Part shown: piece by piece, positions 26,108-34,207 of the stretch
Layout of the letters: every line of letters starts with the position of its first letter
Numbering within the stretch: the stretch's first letter is position 1
Origin: JBEKUY01 sp049514555
GTDB lineage: Bacteria > Acidobacteriota > Terriglobia > Acidiferrales > UBA7541
DNA length: 64,000 nt
Direction of reading: 5' to 3'
Assembly: GCA_049514555.1 (NCBI GenBank)
Contig: JBEKUY010000003.1
Location: 335,092-399,091, forward strand
Translations under genes and position numbers: made by a program
Notes under the pieces: model-generated
Database searches by the model: none
Told to the model about the DNA's origin: nothing
Seen by the model: the letters and a program-made list of their open reading frames with translations, nothing else

Positions 26108-28177
26108 ATGATGAAGAAAGTCGTTTTGTTCCTAATCGTGTTCTCCGCCGCTCTGGCGGCTGGCGCTCAGGTTCAGCCCATCGCTGCCACGGTTGACGCC
26201 ACCAAGACCCGCGCCCCGATTTCGAAATACGTTTACGGGCAGTTCATCGAGCACCTCGGCGGCATCATCAATCACGGCTTGTGGGCTGAAATGCTGGATG
26301 ACCGGAAATTCTACTATCCGGTGAGTTCACAGGCGCCGGCAGCCGAAACTGCTCCAAGGTTTGGCGAGGCCCCGCGGCGGTGGACACCCGTCGGCTCGGA
26401 CGAAACCGTGTCCATGGATACGATCCGTCCGTACGTCGGTGAACACACCCCTCTCGTAAAGCTGAACGGGGCCGAAGCGCGCGGCATCCAGCAGGCAGGA
26501 CTGGCGGTGCGCAAAGGCAAGTCCTACATCGGACGCGTCGTGCTCGCGGGCGATTCCGGCGCGAACGTGGTTGTCCGTTTGGTCTGGGGAACGAATGCGA
26601 ACGAGCGCCAGACCGTCGCGGTGGGCAAACTCAGTGCCGAATATGCGAAGTTTCCACTGAGCTTCCAGGCGCAGGCGGACAGCGACAATGCCCGGCTGGA
26701 GATTGTCGGGACGGGCACGGGCACTTTTCACGTTGGCGCCGTTTCGTTGATGCCCGCGGACAATACGCACGGTTTTCGCGCCGAAGTCATCGCCGCGCTC
26801 AAGCAATTGCATTCGGGCGTTTATCGTTTTCCGGGCGGCAACTTTGTTTCGGCGCACGAATGGCGCGACGCCATTGGCGATCTGGACAAGCGTCCGCCGA
26901 CGCTGGATCCCGCCTGGAACGCGGTTCAGCCGAACGATGTCGGCACGGACGAGTTCATGGCGCTTTGCCGCCTGCTGGACGTCGAGCCATACATCACCGT
27001 CAATGCCGGCTTCGGCGACGCATGGTCCGCGGCGCAATACGTCGAATATGCCAATGGCGCGGTGACCACCCCGATGGGCCGCTTGCGCGCGGCGAACGGG
27101 CATCCGCAGCCGTACGGCGTGAAATTCTGGGGCATCGGCAACGAAATGTGGGGCGAATGGTCATTCGGCGTCATGCCGCTGCAGCAGTTTGAAATCAAGC
27201 ACAATTTGTTCGCCAAGGCCATGCGGCGAGTGGATCCGACGATCAAGCTGGTTGCCAGCGGTGCCATGCCCGACGCGATGACCGGCTCGAAACAGGCGAA
27301 GCGCATCAGCGGCAAGGTGGTGCCCGATTACGGCTCGCCTGCGGATTGGAGCGGGGGGATGCTCGCCAACTGCCTGGAGAACATGGACCTGCTCAGCGAG
27401 CACTTCTATTCCTACAGCGACCAGCGTTTCGATATCGAGAAGGGCGATCGGGTGAGCGTGGGTCCGGGCGAGCCGCTGGTGGAATGGGAGCGCCAGCCGG
27501 CTACGCAGGTTCGCGTGAAATACGAACATTACCAGGAATACTTGGCGCGCATCCCCGCGCTCAAGGCAAAGCCGGTGCCCATCAGTCTCGACGAATGGGC
27601 GTACGTCGGCGTCCCGGCGAACTCCTACAAGATCGTCCCCGCCTATGCCTGGGCGTTCCACGAAATGTTCCGTCACTCGGACCTCTACCAGATGGCAGGT
27701 TTTACCTTCGCCACCTCTCTCCTCAGCGCCAACCGCACCGAGGCTGTGTTGAATCCGGCCGGCCTGCTCTTCAAACTCTACCGCGATCATTTCGGCACGA
27801 TCCCGGTCGAAGTGTCCGGCAATTCACCCCAGCCGAAACCGAGGTATCCAGCCGGGGGCGACCAGCCGCGGGTCAACCCGGGCAGCGACACCTACCCACT
27901 GGATCTGGCCGCGGCGCTCAGCAGCGACCGGAAAACGCTCACCATAGCCGTGGTGAATCCGACCGCATCGGAACAGCAGCTCAATTTCTCCATCAAGGGC
28001 GTGGAGCTTTCAGGCAAAGGACGGCTGTGGCGCATGGCGCCTTCGAGTGTTGACGCGACAATCGTCGTGGGGCAAAAGCCCGGAGTCGAAGTCGAGGAAC
28101 ACGCGCTCGGTGCGGCGCCCAGCACCGCAACCATCGCTCCCTTTAGCGTGAACATCTACGCGTTTGAGACGAGGTAA
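26108..28177 (+). CDS. Alpha-L-arabinofuranosidase, glycoside hydrolase family 51
   Basis: 689 residues; GGAG stands seven bases before ATG 26108, and the next codon is also ATG. A signal peptide (KVVLFLIVFSAALAAGAQ) exports it. The N-terminal part carries a carbohydrate-binding-like beta domain. The catalytic domain shows the acid/base Glu346 in GIGNEMWGEW and the nucleophile Glu496 in SLDEWAYVG. It removes arabinose side chains from arabinoxylan or arabinan. The last 25 codons plus the stop are repeated twice more after the stop. With the GH3 gene it suggests hemicellulose use. Confidence 0.93.
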   Translation: MMKKVVLFLIVFSAALAAGAQVQPIAATVDATKTRAPISKYVYGQFIEHLGGIINHGLWAEMLDDRKFYYPVSSQAPAAETAPRFGEAPRRWTPVGSDETVSMDTIRPYVGEHTPLVKLNGAEARGIQQAGLAVRKGKSYIGRVVLAGDSGANVVVRLVWGTNANERQTVAVGKLSAEYAKFPLSFQAQADSDNARLEIVGTGTGTFHVGAVSLMPADNTHGFRAEVIAALKQLHSGVYRFPGGNFVSAHEWRDAIGDLDKRPPTLDPAWNAVQPNDVGTDEFMALCRLLDVEPYITVNAGFGDAWSAAQYVEYANGAVTTPMGRLRAANGHPQPYGVKFWGIGNEMWGEWSFGVMPLQQFEIKHNLFAKAMRRVDPTIKLVASGAMPDAMTGSKQAKRISGKVVPDYGSPADWSGGMLANCLENMDLLSEHFYSYSDQRFDIEKGDRVSVGPGEPLVEWERQPATQVRVKYEHYQEYLARIPALKAKPVPISLDEWAYVGVPANSYKIVPAYAWAFHEMFRHSDLYQMAGFTFATSLLSANRTEAVLNPAGLLFKLYRDHFGTIPVEVSGNSPQPKPRYPAGGDQPRVNPGSDTYPLDLAAALSSDRKTLTIAVVNPTASEQQLNFSIKGVELSGKGRLWRMAPSSVDATIVVGQKPGVEVEEHALGAAPSTATIAPFSVNIYAFETR

Positions 28178-28333
28178 CACGCGCTCGAAGCGGCGCCCAG
28201 CACCGCAACCATTGCTCCCTTTAGCGTGAACATCTACGCGTTTGAGACGAGGTAACACGCGCTCGAAGCGGCGCCCAGCACCGCAACCATTGCTCCCTTT
28301 AGCGTGATCATCTACGCGTTTGAGACGAGGTAA
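28100..28333 (+). repeat. Three tandem 78-bp repeats: end of GH51 gene plus two extra copies
   Basis: Copy 1 (28100-28177) is the authentic 3' end with TAA. Copies 2 (28178-28255) and 3 (28256-28333) repeat it, each again ending in TAA in the same frame. Copies 2 and 3 are nearly identical (one change, AAC to ATC); copy 1 differs at a few sites. 78 is a multiple of three, so readthrough would extend the protein without a frame change. Confidence 0.97.
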
Positions 28334-28485
28334 CACGCGACTCTGACTTTTCCGGTCGAGGGGTACAGGCGCACTCACATCAATGTTCTAAAGGCGAACA
28401 AGTTCGCCGTAGCCGGTTCTTGGGCTAAGGTCAATTGAGGATGTAGCAGAAGTACACCGGGATGCCCAGAAGCGCCCCTCGACTC

Positions 28486-28508
28486 GTCCCGACAGAAACA
28501 GTCGGGAC
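28486..28508. terminator. Hairpin downstream of GH51/tmRNA
   Basis: GTCCCGAC and GTCGGGAC form a perfect 8-bp stem around a 7-base loop. It lies between the convergent GH51 and tmRNA genes, so it could end transcription from either side. There is no U-tract, so a Rho-independent terminator is not proven. Confidence 0.4.
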
Positions 28509-28520
28509 TCGCTCGGGACA

Positions 28521-28541
28521 CCATATCCTCATCGGATATGG
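28521..28541. terminator. Second hairpin at the tmRNA 3' end
   Basis: CCATATCC and GGATATGG form a perfect 8-bp stem with a five-base loop. The right arm reaches into the CCA end of tmRNA. It could be part of termination or 3' processing on the minus strand. No U-tract follows. Confidence 0.35.
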
Positions 28542-28920
28542 TGGAGGCGGGGGGAGTCGAACCCCCGTCCGAAAAGCGCTACGGCCCGAAGCCTACATGC
28601 TTATCTCAATTCAGGAGCGGCCCAGCCCGTGAGGGCCTGCCGCATGTTCGCCCGCCACGCTCAGAATGAGCAAGAAACGCAGCCGGCTAGTCCGATGAAT
28701 CTCGCCCGGGAATCACGGACCGAGACCCCCGAGCCAGCTCACTGTGTGACGCCTCTTGCCGGGCCCGTGAGCAAAGCCCGGGGAGACGTTGCGCCTAATT
28801 TAATTAGGCAGCAAGAGCCAATTGTGTATTGGCATTTCTAGTTTTCCACCCGATTGCGGGCAGGTGGCGCCCGGCATGCCTTCGGGTCGCGACTGCTTCC
28901 GTCGAAACCGTGTCGCCCCC
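28539..28920 (-). ncRNA. ssrA: Transfer-messenger RNA (tmRNA)
   Basis: 382-nt one-piece tmRNA that rescues stalled ribosomes and tags the nascent peptide. The 5' end reads GGGGGCGACACGGTTTCGAC and the 3' end is a T-arm (GGACGGGGGTTCGACTCCCC) closing with GCCTCCACCA, CCA encoded. The reading frame at 28833-28804 encodes ANTQLALAA and ends TAA-TTAA, so tagged proteins end (A)ANTQLALAA. Both tRNA-like ends and the tag are complete. SmpB is not in the window. Confidence 0.97.
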
Positions 28921-28933
28921 GTGTAGCACCACC

Positions 28934-28963
28934 ATTGTATGCCTTCGCGATGGCTCCGGGCAA
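28934..28963 (-). promoter_or_regulatory. Candidate tmRNA promoter
   Basis: Minus-strand TTGCCC (28963-28958) and TACAAT (28939-28934) with an 18-bp spacer. The -10 box matches consensus at five of six bases. Transcription would start a few bases before the mature 5' end at 28920, which RNase P would trim. Confidence 0.45.
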
Positions 28964-29134
28964 AGGCCGGTTTCCGCAGCCAACAAAAGAGAGCGACGGT
29001 CAACGCTTAACTCGTTGCCAGGCGGGGTTTTGTTTCATCCGCCCACAATAGGACACGAAAGCCTTGCTAGACGGTTGACATCCGGCGTAGCCCCTTCCAA
29101 TATTCAAAGGCAGGGAATTTCGGGCAAAACACCT

Positions 29135-29860
29135 ATGAAAGCCGGCAAGGTGCAGGAGCACACTACGATCGAGCAGGCGGTCTCGCGCGCGTTGCGCGAT
29201 AATCTGGAAAGTCTCCAGCGCTCGTCCAACGAATTGCACCACGCCATCGCCGACGTCGTTGCGGCCTGCTCCAGCAGCAAGCCGACTCACGCCCTGCCTC
29301 CCATGCTTCGCGCGCAGACCGCGGCCGCTTCGCTCTCCGCGGCCTTGGAAGTCTTGTCGCGCTTCATCACCGCGGCGCTCCAGCCGGCCCAACGCACTCC
29401 GCTGGAAGCTGAGGTTGCGCGTCTCGTGGGTCTTCCCGCCGCTGAAACGGAGCCCGCGCCCTCCCCGGAGCTCGTCCCCGCCCCCCCAAGCGACGAGACG
29501 GCCGAATCGCTCGTTGAGCCCGAGCCGATTCCTCCGGAAGAAGAGATCTTCGACGTCTCGCGCCTTTCCCACGAGGAGCAAGAGATGCACCGGCGCGCGA
29601 ATCGCGTCGCAAAAGTTTCCATGCAAGACATCAAGATGTTGCGCCCGGAGCAGGTGCGGCTGGGCCGCGAACAAGGCGATATCTGCATCCGGCTACGTGA
29701 TGACATTGAGAAAGCTTACAAGGAATATCACCGGCGGTTCCGGCCGATCCTGGATCATCCCGTGGATTATTTCTACTACTGGATGGTCGAGATTCTGGCT
29801 GGGGGCGACGCTCAGGCGCTCGGCGAATATCCGTACGCGTCTCCGGTACGTCAATCGTAA
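29135..29860 (+). CDS. Hypothetical cytoplasmic protein with Pro/Glu linker
   Basis: 241 residues from ATG 29135. The frame is open further up to 28829, but that part overlaps the tmRNA gene. The N-terminal helical half (TTIEQAVSRALRDNLESLQRSSNELHH) is followed by a Pro/Glu-rich linker (about residues 108-150). A conserved-looking C-terminal domain ends it (RLRDDIEKAYKEYHRRFRPILDHPVDYFYYWMVEIL). There is no signal or membrane segment. It lies four bases before the transglycosylase start, so the two are probably co-transcribed. I do not recognise the family. Confidence 0.7.
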   Translation: MKAGKVQEHTTIEQAVSRALRDNLESLQRSSNELHHAIADVVAACSSSKPTHALPPMLRAQTAAASLSAALEVLSRFITAALQPAQRTPLEAEVARLVGLPAAETEPAPSPELVPAPPSDETAESLVEPEPIPPEEEIFDVSRLSHEEQEMHRRANRVAKVSMQDIKMLRPEQVRLGREQGDICIRLRDDIEKAYKEYHRRFRPILDHPVDYFYYWMVEILAGGDAQALGEYPYASPVRQS

Positions 29861-29864
29861 TCGC

Positions 29865-32264
29865 TTGTCGAAAGGCCACGTCGGGTCCGTAGATTGCGGC
29901 GAGAGCTGCGCTGCGCGCCCGCGTCGTGCGGGTTTCCTATTCGGCTTGGTCTGTGCTGTCGCGCTTGTCTTTCTCTGTGCCACGCAGCCTATTTTCGCGC
30001 AGACCGGCCTCCGTGCTCGCCACGGGAGCCGTTCCTCGTCATCGGGCACAGGAAGAAGGACCGCCCGCAAGACCCCACCCTGCCGTTCAGCCGATTGCCG
30101 CCCCTCGATCGACGGCCCCGCGCAGGAAGGCGCTTCGCCCGAAGACGCCGCCGCCCAGAGCGAGCTGGCCCCCCTTGCCCGCGCCATGCACAACGGTTCG
30201 CTCGCGGCCTACATGCAGGTCGGCGCGTTCGCCGATAAGCACGCCTCCGACGTTTGGGGCGCGCGCGCCGCGCTGGCGCTGGCCTATTTCGATAGCACGA
30301 ATAGTCACGCCCAGCAAAGCCTGACCAGGTTCGAGAAGGCTGAGCGGGATCCGCTCCTCCGCGAATATGTTCTCTACTGGCGCGCCCAAGCCAAGCGCTC
30401 TCTTGGCAGGGAAGCGGAGGCTCTCGCCGATTTCGAGACCCTTCGCGCTGATTTCCCCGAGAGCGTTATGAGCGAACAGACCGTCGAGGCTCTCGCGGCC
30501 ACCGCCGTAAACATCGGCAAGGCTCGCCAGGCCATCGCCGCACTGGACGACTATCCCGGTACCGCAAGCAAGCCGCCTCTTCTTTCCGAACGAGCGCGCG
30601 CGCGGCAGGTGGCCGGCGAGCTCGACAAGGCGGCCGCCGACTACCAGACGATCTACTATCGTTATCCGCTGAGCGATGAAGCGCAGTCGGTGGGGGGCAT
30701 CCTTCAGTTGCTCGCCCGCAAAATGGGCGGCGCATTCCCCCATGCCGCACCCGACCAGCAAGAAAAACGCGCCGAGACCTTCTTCGACGCGCGCAAGTGG
30801 CGCGAGGCCCGCGTCGAGTACGAAAAGCTTCTCGCGACGATTGGCAAGTCCGATGCGTCGCCCCAGGCGCAGCGCGCGCATCTCCGCGTCGCGCAAGCTC
30901 GCTTCCAGCTTGGCGGCTCGCCGAAGCTCATCGAAGCCGTCCGCACTCCGGATCCCGCCGTGGATGCCGAGCGTCTCTACTCGCTTTCGCAAGCGTGGCG
31001 CCCCAAGCCTCGCGAAGCCCCGCGGCATGAAAGGGATATGTTCGCGGCCCTGGCCGCGCTCGATGCCAAATACACGGACTCTCGCGCGAATGAAGACGGT
31101 CTGTACGCCGCGGCGAATTACTTCTGGGCCCAGCTCGACCGCAAGCGTGCGGCTGACGGCTACCGGAAACTCCTGACAAAATTTCCCGGCGGACGCTACG
31201 CGCAGACGGCCGATTGGCGCGTCGCCTGGATCGCCCATCTCAACCGCCAGCCCGAGGCCAAAACGCTGTTCGAGGAGTTCGTCGGCAAGTATCCCGGCTC
31301 GGCTTATATTGCCAACGCTCTTTATTGGCTCGGCCGCATTGCCGAGCGCGATGGCGACGCCGCTCGCGCCCGCGGAATCTACCTCAAGGCCGAGGACCGT
31401 TTCCCGGAAACCTACTTCGGCATGCAGGCTTCGTCGCGGATTTTAGCCCTCGGCCGCGAGCCTGTGAATTCCCCCGAGTTTTTGGAGAAGATTGCTGCGC
31501 CCCCGCCGCTTCGCCGCCTCGATGAGCCTATTCCGGCAGCGGCCATCGAGCGCTGGACCCGCGCGCAGGTGTTGCGCACGCTTGCATTTGACGCTTCGGC
31601 CGAGCTCGAACTTCGCGCCGCCTACTTCGCCTCCTCGAACCCGCGCCGGATGCTCGAGGCTGCGCAGGCTGCCCTCGATCAAGGCCATTACGGAGTAGCC
31701 ATGGCCCTCGGCCGCATCGCCGTGCCCAACTTCGAAGCGCGGCACATCGACGAAGTCCCCATGGACGCTTGGAAGACTCTCTTCCCGCTGCCGTACGAAT
31801 CGGCGCTGCGCGACGCGGCGGAAAAGAACGGCGTTGACGCCATGCTCGCTGCGGGACTCATGCGCCAGGAGTCCACGTTTCAGCCGGACGCCGTCTCGAA
31901 GGCCGGCGCGGTCGGCCTCATGCAGGTGTTGCCGAAGACCGGACGCCTGGTCTCCCGCCAGGTTCACGTCCGTTATGCCAGGGCGAAACTCAACGATCCC
32001 GAGTACAATCTTCTGCTTGGCATGCGCTACTTCGCCGATCTTCTGCGCACGCAGGGCAGCCCCGAAGCCGCGCTCGGCGCCTTCAACGCCGGCGAGGACC
32101 GGGTGGCGAGTTGGCAGGCGGAGCGCCACTACGATGAGTTGCCGGAATTCGTTGAGTCGATCCCGTTCACGGAGACGCGCGAGTACATCCAAATCGTTCT
32201 GCGCAATGCGGCGGTGTACCGCATGATTTACGGCGGAAAAGCGACGGCGGGAAGCAGCCGGTGA
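29865..32264 (+). CDS. slt: Soluble lytic murein transglycosylase (SLT domain)
   Basis: 799 residues from the TTG at 29865; no ATG fits, and a longer frame to 29259 overlaps the preceding gene. After a signal segment (GFLFGLVCAVALVFLCATQPIFAQ) comes a long helical, TPR-like superhelix (to about residue 640). The C-terminal SLT domain has the catalytic Glu669 in LMRQESTFQPDAVSKAGAVGLMQ and the closing LGAFNAGEDRV. It cleaves peptidoglycan glycan strands with formation of anhydromuramic ends. Its stop overlaps the aminotransferase start (GTGA). Confidence 0.9.
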   Translation: MSKGHVGSVDCGESCAARPRRAGFLFGLVCAVALVFLCATQPIFAQTGLRARHGSRSSSSGTGRRTARKTPPCRSADCRPSIDGPAQEGASPEDAAAQSELAPLARAMHNGSLAAYMQVGAFADKHASDVWGARAALALAYFDSTNSHAQQSLTRFEKAERDPLLREYVLYWRAQAKRSLGREAEALADFETLRADFPESVMSEQTVEALAATAVNIGKARQAIAALDDYPGTASKPPLLSERARARQVAGELDKAAADYQTIYYRYPLSDEAQSVGGILQLLARKMGGAFPHAAPDQQEKRAETFFDARKWREARVEYEKLLATIGKSDASPQAQRAHLRVAQARFQLGGSPKLIEAVRTPDPAVDAERLYSLSQAWRPKPREAPRHERDMFAALAALDAKYTDSRANEDGLYAAANYFWAQLDRKRAADGYRKLLTKFPGGRYAQTADWRVAWIAHLNRQPEAKTLFEEFVGKYPGSAYIANALYWLGRIAERDGDAARARGIYLKAEDRFPETYFGMQASSRILALGREPVNSPEFLEKIAAPPPLRRLDEPIPAAAIERWTRAQVLRTLAFDASAELELRAAYFASSNPRRMLEAAQAALDQGHYGVAMALGRIAVPNFEARHIDEVPMDAWKTLFPLPYESALRDAAEKNGVDAMLAAGLMRQESTFQPDAVSKAGAVGLMQVLPKTGRLVSRQVHVRYARAKLNDPEYNLLLGMRYFADLLRTQGSPEAALGAFNAGEDRVASWQAERHYDELPEFVESIPFTETREYIQIVLRNAAVYRMIYGGKATAGSSR

Positions 32265-33478
32265 GCGCGCCCGAAATCAGTCCAAAATCCGAAGCGGTTT
32301 CCGCGGGGAAAACCGCTCGCCGCATGCTCTCCACGAAGGCGGAGCGCTTCACCGAATCGGTCATCCGCGAAATGACGCGTCTGGCGATGCGCTACGACGC
32401 TGTCAATCTGGCCCAGGGTTTTCCCGATTTCGCCGCGCCCGCCGAAGTGAAGGAAGCCGCGCGCAAAGCCATCGCCGAGGACATCAATCAGTACGCGATC
32501 ACCTGGGGCGCGAAATCGCTCCGCGACGCCATCGTGGAAAAGTTCGCCCGCACCCAGGGCGTGCGGGTGGACCCCGAGCGCGAGATTACTGTCTGCTGCG
32601 GCTCAACCGAAGCGATGATGTCGTCGATGATGGCGGTCATCAATCCCGGCGATGAGGTCGTGGTCCTCGAGCCTTTTTACGAGAATTACGGTCCGGACGC
32701 CATCCTCTCGGGCGCCACGCCCCGCTTCGTGAAACTGCGGCCGCCGGACTGGACCTTCGACGAAAAGGAGCTGTCCGCCGCCTTTGGCCCGCACACCAAG
32801 GCCATCATCCTGAATACGCCCAACAATCCCACGGGAAAGGTCTTCACGCGCGCCGAGCTGGAGTTCATCCGCGATCTCTGCGTCCGCTGGAACGCGTTCT
32901 GCATCACCGACGAGATTTACGAGCACATCCTTTACGACGGCGCCGAGCACATCTCCATGGCGCGCATCGAAGGCATGCGCGATCGCACCATCACCATCAA
33001 CGGCATGTCCAAGACCTACAGCGTCACGGGATGGCGCGTCGGCTGGGCCATTGCCGCGCCGGAACCCACCACCGCCATCCGCAAGGTCCACGACTTTCTC
33101 ACCGTCGGCGCTGCCGCGCCGCTGCAGGAAGCCGGAGCGCTCGCTCTCCGCCTCCCGCAAAGCTATTACGAGAAACTGGCCGCCGATTATTCTGCGCGCC
33201 GCGCGCGCATGCTCGCGATCCTCGAGCGCGCGGGCTTCGGCGTCTTCAAGCCGCGCGGCGCCTACTACATCATGACCGACATCTCGCGCTTCGGTTATCC
33301 CGACGACGTCAGCTTCTCGACCTTTCTGGTGGAGAAAATCGGCGTCGCAGTGGTTCCCGGCTCCAGCTTCTACAACGATCCGCGCGACGGCGCACGCCAA
33401 GTGCGCTTCACCTTCTGCAAGACCGAGAAAACCCTCGCCGCCGCCGAAGAGCGGCTCGGACGCTTATCGCCAAAGTAG
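32261..33478 (+). CDS. PLP-dependent class I/II aminotransferase
   Basis: 405 residues starting at a GTG that overlaps the slt stop. Fold type I: AYDAVNLAQGFPDF-like start (RYDAVNLAQGFPDFAAP), NTPNNPTGKVF, and the PLP lysine Lys251 in NGMSKTYSVTGWRVGW. QGFPDF is typical of the branch that includes kynurenine aminotransferase and methionine/glutamine-utilising enzymes, so the substrate may be an aromatic or sulfur amino acid; this cannot be fixed from sequence. Cytosolic. Confidence 0.95.
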   Translation: MSAPEISPKSEAVSAGKTARRMLSTKAERFTESVIREMTRLAMRYDAVNLAQGFPDFAAPAEVKEAARKAIAEDINQYAITWGAKSLRDAIVEKFARTQGVRVDPEREITVCCGSTEAMMSSMMAVINPGDEVVVLEPFYENYGPDAILSGATPRFVKLRPPDWTFDEKELSAAFGPHTKAIILNTPNNPTGKVFTRAELEFIRDLCVRWNAFCITDEIYEHILYDGAEHISMARIEGMRDRTITINGMSKTYSVTGWRVGWAIAAPEPTTAIRKVHDFLTVGAAAPLQEAGALALRLPQSYYEKLAADYSARRARMLAILERAGFGVFKPRGAYYIMTDISRFGYPDDVSFSTFLVEKIGVAVVPGSSFYNDPRDGARQVRFTFCKTEKTLAAAEERLGRLSPK

Positions 33479-33554
33479 CTGAGCTTGCCCTCGTGGAAGC
33501 GCTGCGCCCGGTCCCCGGAAAGCGAGGTATGTTAGAATCCGCGCGACAAACACC

Positions 33555-33959
33555 ATGAACGTCGAGATCATTCCGGCGAATACGCGCCTCGAACAGAACG
33601 GCGACGGCGTAGCATTTGACATTTCTTCCAGCGCCACGCGGACGTTCCTGTGCACGCTGGTGATCGCCGAGCAGATCGAGCAGGAATCTCTCGACGTTTC
33701 CATCTGGGGATCGCCCGACGGCGAGAACTGGGGAACGAAACCTCTGTTGAAGCTTCCGCAGAGTTTTTATCGCGGCGAAGCGAGGATGGTGCTCGATCTT
33801 TCGCTCAAGCCGCAAGTGAAATTCATTCGCGCGAAGTGGGAATTGAATCGCTGGGGGCGCGTTACGCCGGCGCCGATGTTCGTGGCCGGATGCCTGCTGC
33901 GGGAGATCCCGCCCATGTCGCGCGAGACGCCCACCAGGCGCGCTCTCGCCAAGCCATAG
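33555..33959 (+). CDS. Hypothetical conserved small protein
   Basis: 134 residues from ATG 33555, no signal peptide. The sequence looks like an all-beta domain (FDISSSATRTFLCTLVIAEQIEQESLDVSIWGSPDGENW), then a stretch around PQVKFIRAKWELNRWGRVTPAPMF. The pattern SIWGSPDGENWGTKPLLKLPQ resembles discoidin-like or carbohydrate-facing beta sandwiches, but I would not assign one. It is followed by a long inverted repeat and a convergent nuclease gene. Confidence 0.75.
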   Translation: MNVEIIPANTRLEQNGDGVAFDISSSATRTFLCTLVIAEQIEQESLDVSIWGSPDGENWGTKPLLKLPQSFYRGEARMVLDLSLKPQVKFIRAKWELNRWGRVTPAPMFVAGCLLREIPPMSRETPTRRALAKP

Positions 33960-34020
33960 GCTTGCGGTCGGAGCGCCTCCGCGGGAAAATCCTCCAGCTT
34001 GCCGGCAAGGAATGTGAGAA

Positions 34021-34070
34021 GGGGTAGGAAGCTGACGGTCGGTTGCCCTGTGGTGGTCGCTTCCTACCCC
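34021..34070. terminator. Long inverted repeat between convergent genes
   Basis: GGGGTAGGAAGC (34021-34032) and GCTTCCTACCCC (34059-34070) form a perfect 12-bp stem around a 26-base loop. It lies between the stop of the 134-residue gene and the stop of the convergent beta-CASP gene, so it may act as a bidirectional terminator. No U-tract. Confidence 0.5.
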
Positions 34071-34207
34071 GCGAGTGGTCTTATCCACATAGACGCAGAC
34101 AAGCCACGAAAGGTTTCGCCTCTCACCGAAAATTAATTTCGCCCTTCTTGGCGCGCCCTGGAAGGAAGGCTGTTCATGATTATGGACGGCATCCGCTCCG
34201 CGCGCGC

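Noticed and set aside
28629..28841. Small plus-strand frame inside the tmRNA gene.
   Set aside because: It lies antisense to a complete tmRNA and has no coding signature.
29259..29864. A 1001-residue transglycosylase beginning at 29259.
   Set aside because: This part overlaps the preceding gene in another frame and shows low-complexity shadow translation.
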